IMG/VR virus record: IMGVR_UViG_3300031369_000002 | Coordinates: 1-64,000 of that record | Reading direction: 5' to 3' (one strand) | Length of the DNA stretch: 64,000 nucleotides | Origin: a virus | In this document: positions 18,606 to 24,652 of the stretch, one piece after another | How positions within the stretch are numbered: position 1 is the first letter of the stretch | Layout: every line of letters starts with the position of its first letter | Program-made: the position numbers and the translations under genes | The notes under the pieces: generated by a model | Databases searched by the model: none | Seen by the model: only the letters and a program-made list of their open reading frames with translations | What the model was told of the DNA's origin: nothing

Positions 18606-19463
18606 TTAAACACCTCCATTTTTTAAATCTGTATACTTACTATAAACATCCGCATTAAAAACATAAACACTTTTTATATGACCATTAAAATAAGTAGAGT
18701 GACTAGTAGGGTTTTTCCTGGCTCCTATAGACACATTACTAACGTTAACCAGAGTAGCATCAAACAAAGCACTTGATTCACTGCCATTAGCATTTAATTT
18801 TAAACCATCAGCTACAAGAGTATCCCAGAAAATCATATCTTGACTAGGCTCCCCATTAGCAGCAATAAGCCTCTCATTCCCATGCCACCAAGCACTAACA
18901 CTAGTACCATCATTTAAAATAGAATATTGTGCATCATCAGAACCAACACCATTTTTACAAAATACAAAGCCTACATGAGAGCTGACCCTTTTATAATTTG
19001 CATATAAAACTAATTTAGGAGCTATTATATCTAAAGCTGAATAATTATCTATCACTAATACATCATCAGTACCATCATATAATAAACCCTCAGTAACAAC
19101 AGCACCAGCATTCACAATTTTAGGCATATAATTAAAATCCTCTTGATAAGCGTATTTACTGTTATCATTTTGCAAATAAACCCTTTTAATAAATGTGTCT
19201 ACTCCACCACACCAGGATAAAATAGAAGCCGTATCTAATACCCCATTCTTAAAAGTAAATTCTTCCTCAGCTAAATCCCCTGACCTTACACACCTAATAA
19301 TAGGTCCTGTAAAACTACTTATAACCTGAGTATAAGGATTAAAAATTAATATAGCATTCTCACTAATACCTAAAACATCAAATAATAAAGGTATCACTGC
19401 ATTTTCAAGTAAAGTATAAGTTGAACTAAAACCTAAACCAAAGCCTAAACGTCTCACACTCAA
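18606..19463 (-). CDS. putative receptor-binding protein, lectin/arabinofuranosidase-like
   Basis: 285 residues. Residues 45-115 (SSFTGPIIRCVRSGDLAEEEFTF... LDTASILSWCGG) follow the pattern of GH54 arabinofuranosidase-like domains widespread in phage tail proteins. Residues 125-275 (LLYDGTDDVLVIDNY ... VSIGARKNPTSHSTYFNGHIKSVYVFN) have the concanavalin/LamG pattern. No catalytic assignment is possible. It lies just outside the main late operon behind a strong terminator (19514-19538). Role in host recognition is inferred. Confidence 0.72.
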   Translation of the reverse strand: MSVRRLGFGLGFSSTYTLLENAVIPLLFDVLGISENAILIFNPYTQVISSFTGPIIRCVRSGDLAEEEFTFKNGVLDTASILSWCGGVDTFIKRVYLQNDNSKYAYQEDFNYMPKIVNAGAVVTEGLLYDGTDDVLVIDNYSALDIIAPKLVLYANYKRVSSHVGFVFCKNGVGSDDAQYSILNDGTSVSAWWHGNERLIAANGEPSQDMIFWDTLVADGLKLNANGSESSALFDATLVNVSNVSIGARKNPTSHSTYFNGHIKSVYVFNADVYSKYTDLKNGGV

Positions 19464-19513
19464 ATCACCACCTAACTATATTGTATAGTATATCATAAAA
19501 AGACAAAAAAATA

Positions 19514-19538
19514 GGATTAGGGGACACAACCCTAATCC
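19514..19538 (-). terminator. strong intrinsic terminator
   Basis: 9-bp stem GGATTAGGG/CCCTAATCC with a 7-nt loop followed by TATTTTTTT on the minus strand. It overlaps the stop codon of the 39-residue gene and ends the unit coming from the right. Confidence 0.9.
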
Positions 19539-19651
19539 TTATCAAAACCAACCATTACCCACTCTCTTTTATCTATCTCACATCTCTTTACTTTAGCTTC
19601 ATATTCACCAGCACTAAGTTCCTCCCTAGTAAATATGTTTCGATAAAACAT
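19532..19651 (-). CDS. small hypothetical protein (39 aa)
   Basis: ATG at 19651 to TAG at 19532, 39 residues (MFYRNIFTREELSAGEYEAK...). Charged, helical N-terminus; no family recognised. GGTGGTG precedes the ATG by 6 nt, and the start sits 2 nt from the stop of the upstream 79-residue gene, so it is the last gene of that unit before the terminator. Confidence 0.6.
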   Translation of the reverse strand: MFYRNIFTREELSAGEYEAKVKRCEIDKREWVMVGFDKD

Positions 19652-19653
19652 AA

Positions 19654-19893
19654 TCACACCACCTTATTTAAAAATCTTTTATCCTCAGTACATCTAAACC
19701 CTAAAAACTTCTCTAAAAGATAAATACTTTCAGCATTTTCACGAGAAATATGATCAGCTATAGCATATAAAAACCAAAACATTTCTCTAAACTCCTGAAA
19801 ATCCTCCATATCCATAACCGCATAAGGACATATACCACAATCCTCATTAATACGATTAATTTTTTTATAAGCAATTACACCTAGCTTAGCCAC
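19654..19893 (-). CDS. hypothetical protein (79 aa)
   Basis: GTG start at 19893 directly after the stop of the 35-residue gene; preceded by GAGGAGGAGG. Has CGICP (residues 19-23) and a later single cysteine (RC near 68), with an aromatic helical middle (REMFWFLYAIADHI). Possibly a metal site shared in a dimer; function unknown. Confidence 0.65.
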   Translation of the reverse strand: MAKLGVIAYKKINRINEDCGICPYAVMDMEDFQEFREMFWFLYAIADHISRENAESIYLLEKFLGFRCTEDKRFLNKVV

Positions 19894-20001
19894 TTAATCC
19901 TCCTCCTCTTCATCCTGAACACAGCCATTAAAATATGTACATTCTACCTGTTGAGTAGCTACGTTAATACGACCCCAAGGACATGATCTGCAATTTCTCA
20001 T
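19894..20001 (-). CDS. small cysteine-rich protein (35 aa)
   Basis: ATG at 20001 overlapping the previous stop (TGATG) to TAA at 19894. Sequence MRNCRSCPWGRINVATQQVE then CTYFNGC and an acidic tail: a CxxC pair and a Cx5C pair that could bind one zinc ion. No family recognised. Confidence 0.6.
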   Translation of the reverse strand: MRNCRSCPWGRINVATQQVECTYFNGCVQDEEEED

Positions 20002-20540
20002 CAATTACACCTCGCATTATAAACGTCATCTAATAACGTATTCTTAGTATGTCTTAAACTATTAAACACTTCTTTTTTATTAGGTAATTTATCAATAATA
20101 GGTTTATATTGATTCAAATAAGCTATCTTCTCATCACTTGATAAACTACTAAATTCCTCACGAGTTAAAGGCTTTAAATTTTTATTTTGATTAACTTCCA
20201 AATCCCTATATTGTGAAAACTCTTTCTCAAAAACTATGCTCTTTTCTTTCTCAGCTTCCTTAACAACTTCCTTTACAATCGAGGGAATATGAGGAGTTAA
20301 ATCCATTTCCGTAGGAGCATCAGTTGGATCACTAGGAACCATATTAAATCTCGTCATTAACCCATAAGTTAATATATCTATAGACTCCAACCTTTTTTTA
20401 TTTTTATTTAAAGAAATACTTAACTTTCTAACATCTCTCACCATACTTTTTAGATGTTTATAAACCAACAAAAACAAAACACCTAAAGTAATAACTACTC
20501 CTACTATAAACATTCCCGCCGCCAATAATATGTTAAACAT
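20001..20540 (-). CDS. membrane-anchored coiled-coil protein
   Basis: 179 residues. One N-terminal transmembrane segment (about 3-28, ILLAAGMFIVGVVITLGVLF) with no cleavage site, then basic juxtamembrane and coiled-coil sequence to about 120. Part of a run of three membrane-anchored genes (20001-21706). Function unknown; surface or envelope association is inferred. Confidence 0.7.
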   Translation of the reverse strand: MFNILLAAGMFIVGVVITLGVLFLLVYKHLKSMVRDVRKLSISLNKNKKRLESIDILTYGLMTRFNMVPSDPTDAPTEMDLTPHIPSIVKEVVKEAEKEKSIVFEKEFSQYRDLEVNQNKNLKPLTREEFSSLSSDEKIAYLNQYKPIIDKLPNKKEVFNSLRHTKNTLLDDVYNARCN

Positions 20541-20560
20541 AATATAATCCTCCCTTTAAT

Positions 20561-20986
20561 TTAAGGACCCAGGACCTCGATATCAACATCAAAGTCCACA
20601 ACCCCTTTATCAAAACTTACAGCTTCAAATTTCCAAGTAACACCTTTTTTAAGTCTCCCTGAATAAGCTGTCGCTTCACCAACTTTATTTTTATCCTTAT
20701 CATATAAGGCTACTATTGCCTCTATTCCTCTGATATTCACACCAGAAGTATTTTTTATAAGACCTGTAATATTATAACCCTTATCAGTCTCCGTCATAAT
20801 TAAATCTTTTATACTTAAGGAATCCTCTATAGGCTCTAACTCCACATTAATATCTTTTTTCTTCTCAGCTTCCTTATTAGAAAACTCAGCCAAATTAAGA
20901 CTTAAAGCAACAAGACCCTGCAGAGCCAAAGCAATTAAACCCAAAAGCAATACTACTATACAACCACCTATTAATAGTCTTTTCAT
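20561..20986 (-). CDS. membrane-anchored FxLYD-type beta protein
   Basis: 141 residues. N-terminal hydrophobic anchor (5-28), charged linker, then a domain (about 58-141) with ITGLIKNTSGVNIRGIEAIVALYDKD ... LKKGVTWKFEAV, the pattern of FxLYD domains of Firmicutes cell-surface proteins. Likely exposed outside the membrane. It could modify the surface of an infected cell or lysogen (inference). Confidence 0.72.
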   Translation of the reverse strand: MKRLLIGGCIVVLLLGLIALALQGLVALSLNLAEFSNKEAEKKKDINVELEPIEDSLSIKDLIMTETDKGYNITGLIKNTSGVNIRGIEAIVALYDKDKNKVGEATAYSGRLKKGVTWKFEAVSFDKGVVDFDVDIEVLGP

Positions 20987-20995
20987 AAGACCCTC

Positions 20996-21706
20996 CTACT
21001 TTTCTATAAGTTTTATAGTCACATTTTCTAATTGTAAAGTGGCCCCTTTATTTAATTTAGCGTTTTTATATTCACTGATATATAAATTATCTGCCACAGT
21101 ACTCATTATTAAATTAACTGAATCCATAAAGCCATTATCATGAGCTATAACATTACCACTACCAGACAAACAAACTATATCATAAGTAGCAGCTTTAATA
21201 TCAGACCCAACAGCATATCGCCCAGGACTAAAATTATAAGTCTTTTTAACTACAGGTTTTTGAGTAGGTTTCTTAGTTGGCTTAGGTGTAACTTTTTCAG
21301 TTTCCTTAATAACTACCTTTTTATTATCTTTCTCAGCCTCTAATTTATCCACTTTAGATTGATACTCAGAGACTTTATTCTCATAATCATTAAACTTAGC
21401 CTCTAACTTTTCATACTTCCCTAAAGTTTCTTTATACTTTGCTTTATAATCAGTACCTATACCAAATAAGTTACCAAAACTAAAATTAGCAAGCAATAAA
21501 GCAGCCAAACCAACTAAACAAGCTTTCCACCATACAAACTTAAGTCTTTTATTACTTTCAAGCCCTACTATTAACCAAGGAACAATACTTAAAATCAAAG
21601 CATCTATCCAAAAATTACCCGTTACATTAAACAATCTAGTCTCCGCTACCTGCAACTCAGCAAAAGTCTCTACATTTTCATCATATCTATTATTTCTATC
21701 ATCCAT
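20996..21706 (-). CDS. membrane protein with coiled coil and C-terminal beta domain
   Basis: 236 residues. Two hydrophobic segments (about 32-50 and 58-80), a coiled coil (88-135), a K/P/T-rich linker (PKPTKKPTQKP), then a C-terminal domain (about 157-236) with SPGRYAVGSDIKAATYDIVC, as in small Firmicutes surface modules of the 'G.Y.vG.dI..GtY' type. Expected topology places the C-terminal domain outside the cell. Good ribosome site GGAGGAAG. Confidence 0.7.
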   Translation of the reverse strand: MDDRNNRYDENVETFAELQVAETRLFNVTGNFWIDALILSIVPWLIVGLESNKRLKFVWWKACLVGLAALLLANFSFGNLFGIGTDYKAKYKETLGKYEKLEAKFNDYENKVSEYQSKVDKLEAEKDNKKVVIKETEKVTPKPTKKPTQKPVVKKTYNFSPGRYAVGSDIKAATYDIVCLSGSGNVIAHDNGFMDSVNLIMSTVADNLYISEYKNAKLNKGATLQLENVTIKLIEK

Positions 21707-21795
21707 TTTAATCTTCCTCCTAAAAGTTTATTTAATACTTATACCTAAAAAATAATGAAATATTAAGTTATCATTTTAAATTTTTCTCAAATAAA

Positions 21796-21824
21796 AATAA
21801 CAGGATATAAAAATACACCCTGTC
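21796..21824 (-). terminator. probable terminator
   Basis: ACAGG/CCTGT stem (21800-21804 with 21819-21823) followed by TATTTTTATTT on the minus strand, just after the 64-residue gene. Short stem, so moderate support. Confidence 0.6.
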
Positions 21825-21831
21825 ACTCCTC

Positions 21832-22026
21832 TTATTTCTTAATCTGTACCAATTCTAAAACTCGCTGATATTTTTTACGCAAAATAAAACCACTTATACT
21901 AATTAATATAATAGACAAACATATTAATACAGATATAAATGGATTACCATTATGATGTATAGTTTGATACACATCTCTTAAAAATATTATGAATACAAGA
22001 CCTAGTATAAAACTTAATACTTTCAT
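21832..22026 (-). CDS. small membrane protein (64 aa)
   Basis: Two transmembrane segments (1-18 and about 33-50) and a basic C-terminus (RKKYQRVLELVQIKK). No family recognised. Preceded by a 130-nt leader with predicted structure and its own near-perfect promoter at 22166-22194; AGGAGG before ATG. Confidence 0.65.
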   Translation of the reverse strand: MKVLSFILGLVFIIFLRDVYQTIHHNGNPFISVLICLSIILISISGFILRKKYQRVLELVQIKK

Positions 22027-22159
22027 AATAACCTCCTAAAGGCATAATAATGGAGCCAATAGATGAGGATATTGGCCCCTATAAGATAAATTCAATTTAA
22101 AGGAGAATCATTTTTAATGACTCTGAACCTCATCACTTAAGTACTTTATTTTGAATATG
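22027..22159 (-). ncRNA. structured leader with candidate pseudoknot
   Basis: Between the promoter (start near 22159) and the small membrane protein gene. Contains a 10-bp hairpin (22052-22061 with 22070-22079, one G-U) whose 8-nt loop holds plus-strand GATGAGG, perfectly complementary to CCTCATC at 22128-22134 near the RNA 5' end. A second hairpin AGAGTCATT/AATGATTCT lies between. The loop-leader match would form a long-range pseudoknot. Confidence 0.45.
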
Positions 22160-22165
22160 TGCCTA

Positions 22166-22194
22166 ATTATATCCCTAAAGAATACACATGTCAA
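22166..22194 (-). promoter_or_regulatory. consensus sigma-A promoter
   Basis: Minus strand TTGACA, 17 nt (TGTGTATTCTTTAGGGA), TATAAT: a perfect consensus. The -35 overlaps the stop of the 112-residue gene. Drives the leader and small membrane protein gene. Confidence 0.85.
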
Positions 22195-22529
22195 GCCTTA
22201 ATTTTAAATCTTTCAGACAAAGGATCATAATCAGCACCAGAAGTAATGCTCATGATAATAATCTCTTTATAAGACACACCTTTTTTAACTAACCATTTAA
22301 CATCAGGTCCATAAACATTCCCATAAATACGCTTATTTTTAGGTTTAACTCTTTCCAATAAAGTAATAGATTTTATAGCCTGGTATTTTTTACACACTTT
22401 TCTTTTAGTTTTCCATAAAATAATAGCCATGTCTTTCTCACTAAACTTAAAATCAAGTAACAACTTATACAAAGTATCAATCTTTTCTATCTCAGCTTCT
22501 CTCTCTTCAACAGCCTTAGTAATTTTCAA
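22191..22529 (-). CDS. hypothetical protein (112 aa)
   Basis: Basic, helical protein (KFSEKDMAIILWKTKRKVCKK) with a C-terminal YKEIIIMSITSGADYDPLSE. No family recognised. It lies 11 nt downstream of dnaX with AGGAGTTA, so it is probably co-expressed with the clamp loader gene; a link to replication is only suggested by position. Confidence 0.6.
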   Translation of the reverse strand: MKITKAVEEREAEIEKIDTLYKLLLDFKFSEKDMAIILWKTKRKVCKKYQAIKSITLLERVKPKNKRIYGNVYGPDVKWLVKKGVSYKEIIIMSITSGADYDPLSERFKIKA

Positions 22530-22540
22530 AGTAACTCCTC

Positions 22541-23671
22541 CTAACTATTAAAGAAACTGGCTACAGCTTCTTTACTTGTAAAATGGGCTGGCTTTTCTAC
22601 TTCTCCTACCATTGGATTAAGCACATAACTTAATCTCAAATAAACAAGACCTAAAGACACTTTATCCCCAGACACTTTAATTTTTCCTTTATACTCCCAC
22701 AATACATTTAACATATTAAAGATAAGTTTAGGAGTTAATTTCTCTGCCAACTCCATATAATTCTCATAACCTTTAACATTATTCTTAGCTAATAAAATGT
22801 TTTTTAAAGTCTCCATAAAAGAATCTACAATTCTCACAACAGAATTAGCTCTATCAAACACCTCCTCCAATAAAACCACGCCCTCAGCCAACTTATTATT
22901 AATTAAACAATTAATTAATTCAAAATAAAAAGATTTATCTATGATTCCAAAGAAATCTTTAAACACCTGAGAAGTTATATGATCAGATATATACTTAAGT
23001 TGATCTAAACACATAACAGCGTCACGCATACCACCATTAACATAATGGGCTATAGCCTGAGCCGCATCCTTATCTAACTTAATATTCTCAGCTTCCGCAA
23101 TAAAAAAGAGTCTATCCATAATATCCTTAACAGAAATCCTCTTATATTCAAAAACTAATAATCTTGATTTAATAGTCTCAGGTACTTTATGGCTCTCAGT
23201 AGTAGCCATAATAAATATAGTATTGCTTGGCGGTTCTTCTAATATCTTTAGTAATGCCTGAAATCCCTGAGTAGAACACCCATGCACTTCATCTATTACT
23301 ATGACTCTATACTCTCCATTATGAGAAGTCATAGCCACATCTTTTAACTTCCTGATATCATCCACTAAACCATTAGAAGCGGCATCTATTTCCAAAACTG
23401 AGGTATCATTAGCCTTGGAAATAGCCACACAAGAAGGACATTTACCACAACTTTTAATACCTTTTCGATCAGAGCAATTTAAAACCCTTGCTATTATTCT
23501 TGCACTAGTAGTCTTACCTATTCCCCTAGAACCACAGAACAATAAACCTGCAGGTAAAGCAGCACCCTTAAAATGTTTATCTAAAATAGCTTCCAAAATC
23601 TTAATAATATGCTCCTGCCCAACCATATCAGATAAATTTAAAGGTCTATATTTTAATGCTAACTTTTCCAT
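22541..23671 (-). CDS. dnaX: DNA polymerase III gamma/tau-type clamp loader
   Basis: 376 residues from ATG 23671 (AGGGGG ribosome site); the 8 codons upstream in the frame are not needed. AAA+ ATPase: Walker A GSRGIGKTT (47-55), zinc site C66, C75, C78, C81, Walker B VIVIDEVH (123-130), sensor ATTES. It ends near residue 376, so it corresponds to gamma and lacks the tau C-terminal part that binds polymerase. It would load the phage's own beta clamp (dnaN at 54519-55619), although the two genes are 31 kb apart. Confidence 0.92.
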   Translation of the reverse strand: MEKLALKYRPLNLSDMVGQEHIIKILEAILDKHFKGAALPAGLLFCGSRGIGKTTSARIIARVLNCSDRKGIKSCGKCPSCVAISKANDTSVLEIDAASNGLVDDIRKLKDVAMTSHNGEYRVIVIDEVHGCSTQGFQALLKILEEPPSNTIFIMATTESHKVPETIKSRLLVFEYKRISVKDIMDRLFFIAEAENIKLDKDAAQAIAHYVNGGMRDAVMCLDQLKYISDHITSQVFKDFFGIIDKSFYFELINCLINNKLAEGVVLLEEVFDRANSVVRIVDSFMETLKNILLAKNNVKGYENYMELAEKLTPKLIFNMLNVLWEYKGKIKVSGDKVSLGLVYLRLSYVLNPMVGEVEKPAHFTSKEAVASFFNS

Positions 23672-23672
23672 A

Positions 23673-23891
23673 CTAAACCCCCTTAACTTTTTCACCTATC
23701 CATACTAAATCCTCAGAAGATAACAACCTATTTTTAGTACCACCACATATAGGACACAAATAAACTAAATGCATGGACCATTTAGAGACTTGCACATTAT
23801 AATTAGTTGTCATTTCAATAGGTTCCTTATGAAATAAACCTGTTTTATTACAATGTGAGTCTAAATAATTACAAAAAACAATCTCTTCCAT
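23673..23891 (-). CDS. small zinc-ribbon-like protein (72 aa)
   Basis: CPIC near residue 46 and two N-terminal cysteines (C7, C14) could complete a zinc site. Stop codon 1 nt from the dnaX start, implying coupling. Function unknown. Confidence 0.6.
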   Translation of the reverse strand: MEEIVFCNYLDSHCNKTGLFHKEPIEMTTNYNVQVSKWSMHLVYLCPICGGTKNRLLSSEDLVWIGEKVKGV

Positions 23892-23901
23892 AATAGCCTC
23901 C

Positions 23902-24249
23902 TTACTTATCCATCATCTTTTTTAAAACTCCAAACACTTGAAAAGCTTCCATATAAAAGTTAGTGCTAACAGCAAACATTTTTTTAAGAGTCTCCTTTAA
24001 TCGATCAGGATCATGATTGGCAATGGCTTCACTCAACTCATCAAAACCCTCAATAAAAAATCCCTGTTCTCTAAATAGCTCATCCATTTCAAATTTAAGA
24101 ACCCCAAAAAACTGGAATTCATCAACAAACTTATCATGTAAGGCGATACCCAATTGAGTCATTTCCTCAATCATATCATTTATTACTTTTAATCCTTCAT
24201 CAGACCATTGCACCTTCTCTATATTCTGATTATACTTAAAATATTTCAT
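23902..24249 (-). CDS. helical hypothetical protein (115 aa)
   Basis: Acidic all-helical protein with alternating hydrophobic positions (IEEMTQLGIALHDKFVDEF). Internal similarity between the segments FQFFGVLKFEMDELF and FQVFGVLKKMMDK suggests a duplicated helical hairpin. Function unknown; sits in the small-gene cluster upstream of dnaX. Confidence 0.6.
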   Translation of the reverse strand: MKYFKYNQNIEKVQWSDEGLKVINDMIEEMTQLGIALHDKFVDEFQFFGVLKFEMDELFREQGFFIEGFDELSEAIANHDPDRLKETLKKMFAVSTNFYMEAFQVFGVLKKMMDK

Positions 24250-24253
24250 GTCC

Positions 24254-24556
24254 TCATCTCCTATTTAACTTACTTAAAATTGTTTTCCTAGCTTCCTTAT
24301 TTTCCATGGCTAACATATAATACTTTTTAAAATCTGTTGAGCCTCTTTTAAATTTAAAAGCTCTGGCCATATTAGCCTGCATTTCCTTATCTAACTTCAA
24401 AGACTCCTCATTCTCAAGTGACACATGATAAAGTTTTTTACAATGACTACACTGTATAAAAAGCTCTACCAAATCACCCTTAAGTTTTTTCTCTTCAAAC
24501 CTATCAGCTTTAAAAGCTTTCTTACACAAATCACAAACATACATACCATTATCCAT
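24254..24556 (-). CDS. zinc-ribbon protein (100 aa)
   Basis: Two CxxC knuckles (CDLC at 8-11, CSHC at 37-40) form a zinc ribbon, followed by a basic helical tail (RAFKFKRGSTDFKKYYML). Likely nucleic-acid or protein binding; no family recognised. Preceded by the TAGGTATAAT-type promoter at 24585. Confidence 0.65.
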   Translation of the reverse strand: MDNGMYVCDLCKKAFKADRFEEKKLKGDLVELFIQCSHCKKLYHVSLENEESLKLDKEMQANMARAFKFKRGSTDFKKYYMLAMENKEARKTILSKLNRR

Positions 24557-24584
24557 ATATAAACTACCTCCCTTTTTAAAAAGT

Positions 24585-24594
24585 ATTATACCTA
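24585..24594 (-). promoter_or_regulatory. TAGGTATAAT promoter-like element
   Basis: Minus-strand TAGGTATAAT located between the terminator of the radical-SAM gene and the ribosome site of the 100-residue zinc-ribbon gene. One of five identical 10-mers at gene junctions; no recognisable -35 hexamer. Confidence 0.55.
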
Positions 24595-24629
24595 TAAAAT
24601 AGTAAAATTTAATGTTATTTTAAAAATAA

Positions 24630-24652
24630 AAAAGAAGCTAAAAGCTCCTTTT
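24630..24652 (-). terminator. intrinsic terminator after radical-SAM gene
   Basis: 8-9-bp stem (AAAGGAGC/GCTTCTTT with one G-U) followed by TTTTTATTTTT; overlaps the stop codon at 24651. Confidence 0.8.

Noticed and set aside
22081-22092. AAGATAAATT near 22085 as an eighth copy of the promoter cassette leader
   Set aside because: It is in the opposite orientation (on the plus strand) and not at the right distance from a -10 box, so it is taken as coincidence.
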